Shown in pieces: positions 10,836 to 18,852 of a stretch of 64,000 bases of DNA; the stretch's first letter is position 1, and each line of letters opens with the position of its first letter. Location: positions 6,644,501 to 6,708,500 of the forward strand of contig NZ_CP023690.1 of NCBI RefSeq assembly GCF_008704795.1, given 5' to 3'. Both the position numbers and the translations under genes were made by a program. The notes beneath the pieces were generated by a model that saw nothing but the letters and a program-made list of their open reading frames with translations, was not told the origin of the DNA and ran no database searches. Origin of the DNA: Streptomyces spectabilis. Its GTDB lineage: Bacteria; Actinomycetota; Actinomycetes; Streptomycetales; Streptomycetaceae.

Positions 10836-11033
10836 ATGTTCGACTACGAACTCCACCAGTTCCGCACCGCCGAGCTCGCCGCCCAGGCCGCCCACCACGG
10901 CCTCGTACGGGAGGCGCTCAAGGCCGCGAAGACGCGCAGGGCACTCGGCCGGGAAGCGGCCGAGGCCCGCCTGACCGCCGAGCGCACCCGGCCCACCACC
11001 CACCGCGCCGACCGCTACAGCCGCGCCGCCTGA
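10836..11033 (+). CDS. Small charged protein of unknown function
   Basis: 65 residues, MFDYELHQFRTAELAAQAAH onward, almost entirely helical by composition and rich in Ala, Arg and Glu with no hydrophobic segment. AGGGGG lies eight bases before the ATG, and third codon positions are nearly all G or C, so it is likely real. I do not recognise a function. It sits directly upstream of the large LAL regulator in the same direction, and the two may be co-transcribed. Confidence 0.65.
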   Translation: MFDYELHQFRTAELAAQAAHHGLVREALKAAKTRRALGREAAEARLTAERTRPTTHRADRYSRAA

Positions 11034-11101
11034 CCGCGGCCCCGGCCCCTCCCATGTCGCGCACAGCGAAACCCACTCCCACAAAACCGCAGCTCTGTGC
11101 G

Positions 11102-14100
11102 ATGCTCACCGCTGTGGAGACCAGGTCCGTCAGCCCCGTCTTCGTCGGCCGAGCCGACGAACTGCGCGTACTGAACGACGCGCTCGCCCGCGCCGTCGAG
11201 CCCGCCGCGGGTGAACCGCAGGCCTTGCTGCTCGGCGGCGAGGCCGGTGTCGGCAAGACGCGCCTCATCGAGGAGTTCGAGGCCGCGGCGCTCGCCGCGG
11301 GCGCCCTCGTGGTGGTCGGCGGCTGTGTGGAGATCGGCGCCGACGGTCTGCCCTTCGCCCCCTTCTCCGCCGCCCTGCGCGCCCTGCGCGAGCAGCTGCC
11401 TGCCGAGTTCGCGGCGGCCGCGGCCGGTCAGGAGGAGGAACTGGCGCGACTGCTCCCGGAGTTGTGCGAGGGAGCCCGGCGCCCGCAGTCCACCGGCGGC
11501 AGGGCCGGCGAGGAGGCCATGGGCCGGCTCTTCGAGCTCACCGCCCGCCTCCTGGAGCGCATGGCCGCCGACCGCACCGTCGTCATGGTCCTGGAGGACC
11601 TGCACTGGGCGGACGCCTCCACCCGCCACCTGCTCTCGTACCTCTTCCGCACGCTGCGCAGCGGCCGTCTCGTCGTCCTCGCCAGCTACCGCGCCGACGA
11701 CATCCACCGCCGCCACCCGCTGCGCCCCCTGCTCGCCGAGCTGGACCGCCTGCGCACGGTCCGCCGCGTCGAACTCGCCCGCTTCAGCCGGGACGAAGTG
11801 GCCCACCAGATGGCCGGCATCCTCGCCGCCGAGCCCGCCCCGAAGCTGGTCGACGACGTCTTCGAGCGCTCCGACGGCAACGCCTTCTTCGTCGAGGAAC
11901 TCGCCGTCGCCTCGCACGGCGGCAACTGCGCCGCCCTCACCGACTCGCTGCGCGACCTGCTCCTCGTCCGCGTCGAGGACCTGCCCGACGACGCCCAGAA
12001 GGTGGCGCGGATCGTCGCCGAGGGCGGCTCGACCGTCGAGTACGACCTGCTCGCCGCGGTCGCCGACCTCAGTGAGGACGACCTGATCGACGCGCTGCGG
12101 GCCGCCGTCGGCGCCAACATCCTCCTCGCCTCGCCCGGCGGCGACGGCTACCGCTTCCGGCACTCCCTGGTGCGCGAAGCCGTCGGCGACGACCTGCTGC
12201 CCGGCGAGCGCTCCCGCATCAACCGCCGCTTCGCCACCGTCCTGGAGGCCGACCCCGCCCTGGTCCCCGCCGACCAGCGCGCCGCCCGCCTCGCCAGCTA
12301 CTGGTACCACGCCCACGACGCCGCGAAGGCGCTGCCCGCCGTCCTCAACGCGTCCGTCGTGGCCCGCAGCCGGCACGCCTACGCCGAGCAACTGCGGCTC
12401 CTGGAGCGCGCGATGGAGCTGTGGGACGCGGCCCCCGATGACGTGCGCGCCCTGCTGCGCCCCGTCGACTACACCGAGGTCTACCCGCCCTGCGGCTGCG
12501 ACCCCGCCAGCACCCCGCTGCGCTATCTGGACCTGATGGCCGAGGCGGCCGTCGCGGGCCGGCTGTGCGGCGAGCGCGAACGCGCCCTGAAGATCACCAA
12601 GCGTGCCCTGCGCCACCTGGAGGACGAGCAGGACGCGCTGCGCTCCGCCTGGTTCTGGGTGCAGCGCTCCCGCCTTGTGCAGAGCCTCGCCCGCGGCGAC
12701 GGCTGGAAGGAGCTGGCCACCGCGCAGGACCTGGTGCGCGGCCACGCTCCGTCGGAGGTGCACGCCGAGGTTTTCACCATGGTCGCGGGCTGGCAGATGC
12801 TGCACCAGCCGGGCCCGGAGAGCCTCGTCGCCGCCGAGCAGGCCGTCGAGTACGCCCGCATGGTCGGCGCCTCCGAGATCGAGCTGAACGCCCGGCTCAC
12901 CCTGGGCGGCCTGGTCGTCGACACCGGCGACATCGACGCCGGGCTCGCCGAGATGTACGCGGTCCGGGACCGGGTCACCGCCGACGAGGTCGTCACCGTG
13001 CTCTGCCGCTGCTACATCAACCTGCCCTCCGTGCTCGAAGGCATCGGCCGCCACCGCGAGTCCCTCGACCTCCTCGACGAGGGCATCAAGCTCGCCCAGC
13101 GGTACGGCCTGCGCGAGTCCGAGGCCTGGATGTGGGCCAACCGCTCCGAGTCCCTGTACTCCCTCGGCCGCTGGGACGACGCCGTCGACTCCGCGAGCCG
13201 CGCCGTCCTGAGCGCCAAGCCGCGCGGCGGCGCCGGGGTGCGCCTCGCCTACTTCGCGCTCGCCCGCGGCGACATGGCCGAGGCCGCCCGCCACCACGCC
13301 GAGGCCTGGCGGCACTTCGGCACACACGACTCCATACCCCAGAACACCCTTCCGCTGGCCCGCATCGCCCTCGGGATCGCCGCGGGCGAGGGCCGCATCC
13401 TCGACGCCCGCGCCGAATTCCGCCGGACCGTCGGCGACGGGCTCCCGCCCGGCACCCAGCGGTACGGCTGGCCGCTGGTCCTCGCCGCCGCCACCGCCGA
13501 GGCCGAGGCCCGCGGCCTCGCGATCGCCGCACCGGGCCGCGACGAATCCCTGCACCTGATCCGCACCACCGCGAAGTCCCTGGCCACCCGCGTGCCCGTC
13601 TGGCAGGCGTACGAACGCTGGGTCCGCGCCGAACTCCTGCGCGCCGAGGGCCACGCGACCTCCGACGACTGGCTTGAGGTCCTCACCGCCATCTCCCCCC
13701 TGGAGCGGCCCTACGACCTCGCGCGCGTCCGGCACCGCCTCGCGGAGGCGCTGCTCTCGCCCGGGGCCCCGGGCGGCACCGACCGGGACCGGGCCGCCGA
13801 GCTGCTGCGGCAGGCGGCCGCGGTGGGCGAGCACCTGAGCGCCCGCCCCCTCGTCGAGGCCGTCACCCAGCTCGCCCAGCGGGCCCGCCTCCCGCTGACC
13901 GGATCGATGTCCTCCGCCCCGGCCGACCCCGCCGAGGAGCTCGGCCTGACCACCCGCGAACGCGCCGTGCTCCGCCTGGTCGCCGCGGGCCGCAGCAACC
14001 GCCAGATCGCCGAGGAGCTGTTCATCTCCCCGAAGACGGCGAGCGTCCACGTCTCCAACATCCTCGCCAAGCTGGGCGTCGCGGGCCGCGGCGAGGCGGC

Positions 14101-14161
14101 GGCCCTCGCGCACCGGCTCGGCCTCTTCACCGCGGACGAGGAGTCCCTGGTCGCCGGGTGA
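11102..14161 (+). CDS. LAL-family (AAA ATPase plus LuxR HTH) transcriptional regulator
   Basis: 1019 residues, normal for large ATP-binding LuxR regulators. The N-terminal ATPase has a Walker A motif at residues 46-53 (GEAGVGKT) and a Walker B near 160-170 (VVMVLEDLHWADA). A long TPR-like helical middle follows, then a C-terminal LuxR helix-turn-helix at about 946-993 (LTTRERAVLRLVAAGRSNRQIAEELF). LAL proteins activate transcription in an ATP- and ligand-dependent way; the targets are not evident. The start is uncertain: ATG 11102 and ATG 11054 are in frame and neither has a good ribosome site. 11102 is preferred because the conserved text begins there. A short GC hairpin follows the stop. 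Confidence 0.9.
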   Translation: MLTAVETRSVSPVFVGRADELRVLNDALARAVEPAAGEPQALLLGGEAGVGKTRLIEEFEAAALAAGALVVVGGCVEIGADGLPFAPFSAALRALREQLPAEFAAAAAGQEEELARLLPELCEGARRPQSTGGRAGEEAMGRLFELTARLLERMAADRTVVMVLEDLHWADASTRHLLSYLFRTLRSGRLVVLASYRADDIHRRHPLRPLLAELDRLRTVRRVELARFSRDEVAHQMAGILAAEPAPKLVDDVFERSDGNAFFVEELAVASHGGNCAALTDSLRDLLLVRVEDLPDDAQKVARIVAEGGSTVEYDLLAAVADLSEDDLIDALRAAVGANILLASPGGDGYRFRHSLVREAVGDDLLPGERSRINRRFATVLEADPALVPADQRAARLASYWYHAHDAAKALPAVLNASVVARSRHAYAEQLRLLERAMELWDAAPDDVRALLRPVDYTEVYPPCGCDPASTPLRYLDLMAEAAVAGRLCGERERALKITKRALRHLEDEQDALRSAWFWVQRSRLVQSLARGDGWKELATAQDLVRGHAPSEVHAEVFTMVAGWQMLHQPGPESLVAAEQAVEYARMVGASEIELNARLTLGGLVVDTGDIDAGLAEMYAVRDRVTADEVVTVLCRCYINLPSVLEGIGRHRESLDLLDEGIKLAQRYGLRESEAWMWANRSESLYSLGRWDDAVDSASRAVLSAKPRGGAGVRLAYFALARGDMAEAARHHAEAWRHFGTHDSIPQNTLPLARIALGIAAGEGRILDARAEFRRTVGDGLPPGTQRYGWPLVLAAATAEAEARGLAIAAPGRDESLHLIRTTAKSLATRVPVWQAYERWVRAELLRAEGHATSDDWLEVLTAISPLERPYDLARVRHRLAEALLSPGAPGGTDRDRAAELLRQAAAVGEHLSARPLVEAVTQLAQRARLPLTGSMSSAPADPAEELGLTTRERAVLRLVAAGRSNRQIAEELFISPKTASVHVSNILAKLGVAGRGEAAALAHRLGLFTADEESLVAG

Positions 14162-14182
14162 CCGGGGCCCGCCAGGCCCCGG
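14162..14182 (+). terminator. Short GC hairpin after the LAL gene
   Basis: CCGGGGCC pairs with GGCCCCGG around a 5-nt loop directly after the stop codon. The stem is only 8 bp, so termination is likely but not strong. Confidence 0.5.
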
Positions 14183-14245
14183 CCCGCTTCCCGGGCACTC
14201 GCTTACCCTGGGGAACAGGACCGTCGTCAGCCTTCGGGAGGCACT

Positions 14246-14533
14246 GTGTTCAACGTGTTCGAGCAGCTCTTCGCGCCCGGGCGCAAGCACACCGACGACG
14301 AGAAGAAGCGCCTTGAGCTGACGCGCGTCGACGTGGACGACGGGGACCCCGGCAAGGGGCCCATAGACCTGTCCTCCGGCAAGGTGGTCGTCCGGCTCCC
14401 GACACAGGGAGCGGAAGACACCCACCCCACACCGGGCCCGGCCTCCGCCGAACCTGCGCCCGCCCCCGGGTCCGCTTCCGCTTCTGCCTCCGGATCCGGG
14501 CCCCGCTCGGAGGAGGCGCCGCCTGCCGGTTGA
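14246..14533 (+). CDS. Small conserved actinobacterial protein (DUF6191-like)
   Basis: 95 residues. The first half (MFNVFEQLFAPGRKHTDDEK, then RLELTRVDVDDGDPGKGPIDLSSGKVVVRL) resembles a short protein family common in Streptomyces that I recall as DUF6191. The second half is a low-complexity Pro-Ala-Ser tail. It has no signal peptide or membrane segment. GGGAGG stands four bases before the GTG start. It converges on the sugar dehydrogenase with a 29-bp gap. Function unknown; the family name is from memory. Confidence 0.7.
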   Translation: MFNVFEQLFAPGRKHTDDEKKRLELTRVDVDDGDPGKGPIDLSSGKVVVRLPTQGAEDTHPTPGPASAEPAPAPGSASASASGSGPRSEEAPPAG

Positions 14534-14562
14534 GCCCGGCTCCGGCTCCGCCCGAGCGTGCG

Positions 14563-15741
14563 CTACTTCACCTCCACCTCCAGGATCTTGTCGTCCCCCT
14601 TCTCCGGGGTGCCGCGCGAATCCGTCTCGCTTGTCACCAGCCACAGCTTGTCGCCGCCCGCCGCGAGGACCGTGCGCAGTCTGCCGTGCTCCTCGGTGAG
14701 GAACGCCTCCGTCCCCGGCTCCCCGCCCGCCCCGCGCACCGGGACCCGCCACAGCCGCTGGCCGCGCAGGCCCGCCATCCAGACCGAGCCCTCCGCATAG
14801 GCGACACCGCTCGGTGAGGCCTCGGACGTCTTCCACTGGGCCACCGGGTCGTGGAAGCCCTCCTCCTTGGCGTCCGCTTCGTCCTTGCCCTCAACCTCGG
14901 GCCAGCCGTAGTTGTCTCCCGCCTTGATCTCGTTCAGCTCGTCCCAGGTGTCCTGGCCGAACTCCGAGGCCCACAGGCGCTTCTGCTCGTCCCAGGCGAG
15001 ACCCTGGACGTTCCGGTGGCCGTACGAATACACCGGGGAGTTCTCGAAGGGGTTGCCCGGGGCCGGCTCGCCGTCCGGGGTCAGCCGGAGGATCTTGCCG
15101 CCGAGGGACTTCTTGTCCTGGGCGAGGCCGGTGTCGCCGGTCTCTCCCGTGCCCACGTACAGCAGCTTGTCCGGGCCGAAGGCGATCCGGCCGCCGTTGT
15201 GGATCGAGCCCTTGGGGATGCCCTTGAAGATCGTGTCGGGAGCGCCGAGGCGCTGGTCCGCGGGCTTCGCCTCGTCGTAGAGCATGCGGGCCACGCGGTT
15301 GTCGGAAGCCGTCGTGAAGTACGCGTACACGAAGTGGTCCGTGGCGTAGGTCGGGGAGAGGGCGAGGCCCATCAGGCCGCCCTCGCCGCCGGGGGCCACC
15401 CCGGGCACCGTGCCGACCTCGGTCTTCTTGCCGGTGGCGCCGTCGACGTGGGTGATCGTGCCCTCGTCCCGGGACGAGACGAGCAGGTCGCCGCCCGGGA
15501 GCGCGGCGAGCCCCCACGGTGACTTCAGGCCCGTGGCCAGGGTCTTGGTGACCTTGGCCGAGCCCTTCTCCGGGGGTGGCGTGGCGCCGTCGTCCGGCGC
15601 GGAGCCGGTGGGGCCCGAGGTGCCGGACCCGGTGCGTTTGCCGCCGTCCGCGGGGTCGGCGTCGTCCGACGAGCATCCGGTGGCCAGGAGGAGGGTGGTG
15701 GCCAAGGTGGCTGTCACGGCGAAACGTTGAGGACTCAGCAC
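14563..15741 (-). CDS. Lipoprotein PQQ-type glucose/sorbosone dehydrogenase
   Basis: 392 residues. A lipoprotein signal with lipobox LLLATGC anchors it on the outer face of the membrane. A Ser/Pro-rich linker follows, then a six-bladed beta-propeller of the soluble glucose/sorbosone dehydrogenase family: LATGLKSPWGLAALPGGDLLV, GGEGGLMGLALSP, NGGRIAFGPDKLLYVGTGETGD and SYGHRNVQGLAWDEQ. The HRN segment belongs to the active-site region that holds the base in PQQ enzymes. It probably oxidises aldose sugars. GTG 15741 is chosen over GTG 15783 because it gives a clean signal peptide and has AAGGGA upstream. The gap before it contains repeat copy 2. Confidence 0.85.
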   Translation of the reverse strand: MLSPQRFAVTATLATTLLLATGCSSDDADPADGGKRTGSGTSGPTGSAPDDGATPPPEKGSAKVTKTLATGLKSPWGLAALPGGDLLVSSRDEGTITHVDGATGKKTEVGTVPGVAPGGEGGLMGLALSPTYATDHFVYAYFTTASDNRVARMLYDEAKPADQRLGAPDTIFKGIPKGSIHNGGRIAFGPDKLLYVGTGETGDTGLAQDKKSLGGKILRLTPDGEPAPGNPFENSPVYSYGHRNVQGLAWDEQKRLWASEFGQDTWDELNEIKAGDNYGWPEVEGKDEADAKEEGFHDPVAQWKTSEASPSGVAYAEGSVWMAGLRGQRLWRVPVRGAGGEPGTEAFLTEEHGRLRTVLAAGGDKLWLVTSETDSRGTPEKGDDKILEVEVK

Positions 15742-15879
15742 GGCGGGGATCCCTTCGGTACGGCGCTTCTCCTGTTCATACACCGCCCGACCCCCACAGG
15801 TTCCCGAGCCCTCGCGGTGCGCCCCAGGCCCGCCCCTTCCCGATCAAGGGGGCTCCGCCCCCTTGGACCCCCGTTTGTC

Positions 15880-15997
15880 GGCGCTCCGCGCCTCGTCCTC
15901 AAACGCCGGACGGGCTGGATGTCTCCGGTGCGCGCCGGATCTCGTCCGCGGACCGCAGCGGCACCATTCAGCCTGTCCGGCGATTGAGGACGAGGCC
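15880..15997. repeat. Intergenic palindromic repeat, copy 2
   Basis: Inverted repeat with the same arms as copy 1: CCTCGTCCTCAAACGCCGG near 15891-15909, and near 15970-15995 a degenerate partner reading CCTGTCCGGCGATTGAGG. The right arm carries several substitutions. A GGGGGCTCCGCCCCC hairpin precedes it at about 15849. Located between two minus-strand genes; no coding sequence was seen in 15742-16023. Confidence 0.8.
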
Positions 15998-16023
15998 GAA
16001 GGCCGATCAACCGGGAACCAGCC

Positions 16024-17016
16024 TCAGTCCCACGACCCCTGTGCGGCGGGCAGGGCCGCGAGGGTGGCCAAGTCCTTCGGCGAGAGCCGGAGCCGCGCCG
16101 CCCCCGCGTTCTCGCGGGCCCAGCGGTCCCGCTTCGCGCCGGGGATCGGGACCACCTGGGCGCCCTGCGCGAGCACCCACGCCAGGGCCACCTGCGCGGG
16201 CGTCGCGCCGTGGCGCGCCGCGACCCGGCGCAGGCCCACCACCAGCGGCTGGTTGGCGGCCATCATCTCGGCGGTGAAGCGCGGATGCCGGGCGCGCAGG
16301 TCGTCCGGCTCGAAGCCCTGCCCCGGCGTCAGCGTGCCTGTGAGGAAGCCGTTGCCCAGCGGCATCGCGGCCAGGAAGCCGACGCCCCGCGCCGCGCACC
16401 AGGGGAGCAGCGCGTCGAGGGCCTCGGGCGACCACACCGAGAGCTCGGCCTCCACCGCCGTCACGGGGAAGACCTGCTGGACCCGTTCGAGCTGGCGGAT
16501 CGTGAGGTCGTGCATCCCGCCGCCGGACCGCCGCCGCGCCCGCGCTCCGACCGCGCACAGGCCGAGCGCCCGCACCTTCCCGGCGGTGACCAGGTCGGCC
16601 ATCGCGCCCCAGGTCTCCTCGATCGGTACCTCCGGGTCGGCGCGGTGCAGCTGGTAGAGGTCGATGGTGTCGGTCTGGAGCCGCCGCAGCGACGCGTCGC
16701 AGGCGCGCTTCACATAGCCGGGGCGGCCGTTGGCGACGACGTGCTGGTCGCCCACGAGGAGCCCGCACTTGGTCGACACGAAGGCCTCGGCGCGCCGTTC
16801 CCTGAGCACCCGGCCGACGAGCAGTTCGTTGGTGAACGGGCCGTACATGTCCGCCGTGTCGAGGAGCGTCGTGCCCTGGTCGAGCGCCGCGTGCACGGTC
16901 CGCATCGAGGCGTCACCGCGCTGACGCGAACCGGAGTACGCCCAGCTCATCGGCATGCAGCCGAGTCCGACGGCGCCCACCCCGAGCGCCCCCGCGCCGA
17001 TCGTCCTGCGCTCCAC
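16024..17016 (-). CDS. Aldo/keto reductase
   Basis: 330 residues, standard for the (alpha/beta)8-barrel aldo/keto reductases that reduce carbonyls with NADPH in the cytoplasm. The opening (RRTIGAGALGVGAVGLGCMPMSWAY), the catalytic Asp-Tyr region (LLDTADMYGPFTNELLVGRVL), the lysine strand (EAFVSTKCGL), the histidine strand (DLYQLHRADPEVPIEETWGAMADLV) and the NADPH loop (VVPIPGAKR) are all present. The loop after GLCAVGARARRRSGGGM is longer and more basic than usual. GTG 17016 is chosen because GGGAGGG lies nine bases upstream. Divergent from the D-2-hydroxyacid dehydrogenase, with a 126-bp shared promoter gap. Confidence 0.88.
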   Translation of the reverse strand: MERRTIGAGALGVGAVGLGCMPMSWAYSGSRQRGDASMRTVHAALDQGTTLLDTADMYGPFTNELLVGRVLRERRAEAFVSTKCGLLVGDQHVVANGRPGYVKRACDASLRRLQTDTIDLYQLHRADPEVPIEETWGAMADLVTAGKVRALGLCAVGARARRRSGGGMHDLTIRQLERVQQVFPVTAVEAELSVWSPEALDALLPWCAARGVGFLAAMPLGNGFLTGTLTPGQGFEPDDLRARHPRFTAEMMAANQPLVVGLRRVAARHGATPAQVALAWVLAQGAQVVPIPGAKRDRWARENAGAARLRLSPKDLATLAALPAAQGSWD

Positions 17017-17142
17017 CTGGTCGAACCCTCCCGCCGTCCCGCGATCCCCCGACCGTCCGTGATCTTTCGTCCGGGCGGCACCAAACGTAACCTCTGCCTC
17101 CCGGCACACGGCGTGCGCCCTGTTCGCATTAGCCTCCTGACC

Positions 17143-18093
17143 ATGACAACTGACGTATGGCTGCCGTTCGAAGAGACCGACGTCGAGGGTCTGCCCGCCG
17201 CGTCCGACGCCGGTCTGGCCTACCGCTACTGGGACGGCGGCCCGGACTACCCCGCCGATCCGGCCCACTGCGCGTTCTACGTGGTGCCGTACATGAAGAG
17301 CACCGACGTGGTGGTGCCCCCGATGGCCGCCATGACGTCCCTGCGGGTCGTGCAGACGCTGACGGCGGGCATCGACGCCCTGGAGCCGGGCCTGAAGTTC
17401 CTCCCGCCCGGTGTCCAGCTGTGCAACGCGCGCGGTGTGCACGAGGCCAGCACCGCCGAGTTGGCGCTGACGCTGATCCTCGCCTCCTTGCGGGGCGTTC
17501 CGCGGTTCGTGGAGGGACAGCGGGTGCAGGAGTGGCGCTCGGGGTTCTATCCGGCGCTCGCCGACAAGTCCGTTCTCATCGTGGGGTACGGATCGATCGG
17601 CGCCGCGATCGAGGACCGGCTCGCGCCCTTTGAGTGCGCGCGGGTGGCGCGCGTCGCGCGCACCGAGCGCACCACGGCGCGCGGTGTGGTGCACTCGCTC
17701 GGCCAACTGCCCCGACTGCTTCCCGAAGCGGACGTGGTGGTGCTGTCCACGCCCCTCACGGAGACCACCCGCGGTCTGGTGGACGCCGATTTCCTGGCGC
17801 GCATGAAGGACGGCGCGCTGCTCGTGAACGTGGCCCGCGGCCCGGTGGTCGACACCAAGGCGCTGGTCCCCGAGCTGGAGAGCGGCCGTCTCACCGCGGC
17901 CCTGGACGTCACGGACCCGGAGCCGCTGCCCGCGGGTCACCCGTTGTGGGGGAGTCCCGGTGTCCTTATCAGCCCGCACGTGGGGGGCTCGTCGTCCGCG
18001 TTCCTGCCGCGCGCCCGGCGCCTGTTGACCGCCCAGCTGCGGCGGTACGTCACCGGGGAGCCGCTGTCCAACGTCGTTCTGACGACGCCGTGA
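17143..18093 (+). CDS. D-isomer 2-hydroxyacid dehydrogenase
   Basis: 316 residues, usual for the family. It interconverts 2-oxo acids and D-2-hydroxyacids with NAD(P)H. The nucleotide fold shows SVLIVGYGSIGAAIEDRL (GxGxxG). The catalytic Arg is in NVARGPVVDT, the Glu in DVTDPEPLPAGHPLW, and the His in ISPHVGGSS, so all three catalytic residues are kept. The substrate is not evident; the N-terminal half is more divergent than the cofactor half. The ATG has no clear ribosome site, and a leaderless transcript is possible. A weak stem-loop (18150-18163) follows. Confidence 0.9.
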   Translation: MTTDVWLPFEETDVEGLPAASDAGLAYRYWDGGPDYPADPAHCAFYVVPYMKSTDVVVPPMAAMTSLRVVQTLTAGIDALEPGLKFLPPGVQLCNARGVHEASTAELALTLILASLRGVPRFVEGQRVQEWRSGFYPALADKSVLIVGYGSIGAAIEDRLAPFECARVARVARTERTTARGVVHSLGQLPRLLPEADVVVLSTPLTETTRGLVDADFLARMKDGALLVNVARGPVVDTKALVPELESGRLTAALDVTDPEPLPAGHPLWGSPGVLISPHVGGSSSAFLPRARRLLTAQLRRYVTGEPLSNVVLTTP

Positions 18094-18852
18094 CCCCGAT
18101 GACCTCGTGAGCCCAAGGGTGTCGTAACCCGTCGCAATCCCAATATTCAGGGCTTCGGAGCCCGGCCCTCCGGCCTGCGGCGGCTTCACAAGTCGGTCAG
18201 GAACGGTCGATATCCGGCGCACCGTGACCGGCTGGAACCGGCGTTGCGCCTTCTCTGCACGCTCCGCACTCACTCGTGTGCGCCGCGTGTCCATATTGAC
18301 GGGCGTAGTCACGCAGCGTAGAGCAGACCTGTCCCTGAGTGACGAGGCTGGTGTATCGTCCCGACAGGGGCTGCGCCGTGCACCGTTCGGCGCCGGGGAT
18401 CGAGTACCGAGACTGCGAGGGGGGCGACGGGCGATGCACGGCCTATGGGCGAACGATCCGAAGCGGCGGGACCACCGCCCGCGAATCTCGCGCACACCGG
18501 CCCGCGGGCGTCGGCACTGCGCCCGGCGGCACCGGCATCCGCACCGCGCCGCACGGGGCCGTCCGCAGCGGTCGGAGGTCGGCGCATGGCAGCCGTCAGG
18601 GCGGACGAGCGACCGCCGTCGCAGGGACCCCGCGCCCCCTGGGGGACGGCCCCGGGGCAAGTGTCCCCCCACTGTCCCGTCGACGGGACCGGGATGCTAT
18701 GGCCCCGTGACGGGTGGGGCCCGTGGTGCGACGAAGCGCCCCCCGCACCCGGTCGCGCCGGAAGACTTCCCGCCCCCGGGCGCGACGGACCGCGCGGTGC
18801 GTGGGCGCGCCGCCCGTGGCCGTGGCACCGGCGCACGGAGCGGGGCGGCCCG
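18094..18852 (+). other. Long gap before the GGDEF/EAL gene, with promoter and possible N-terminal extension
   Basis: A good promoter lies at 18296-18324: TTGACG, a 17-bp spacer, TAGAGC. From 18445 an open frame continues into the GGDEF/EAL gene. Its third-position G+C is about 79 percent by my count against nearly all G/C downstream, and its product is Pro/Arg-rich low-complexity text. I treat 18445-18852 as probable untranslated leader, but an extended protein cannot be excluded. GGGCTTCGGAGCCC at 18150-18163 may end the upstream gene. Confidence 0.55.

Noticed and set aside
11015..14836. Very long open frame antisense to the LAL regulator (over 1200 codons)
   Set aside because: It is the mirror of a well-supported coding sequence. 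High G+C leaves few stops on the opposite strand; its product is Gly/Ala/Arg-rich without domains.
18445..18852. N-terminal extension of the GGDEF/EAL protein
   Set aside because: Third-position G+C is clearly lower than in the gene, the text is Pro/Arg-rich and there is no ribosome site. Kept only as an alternative start.
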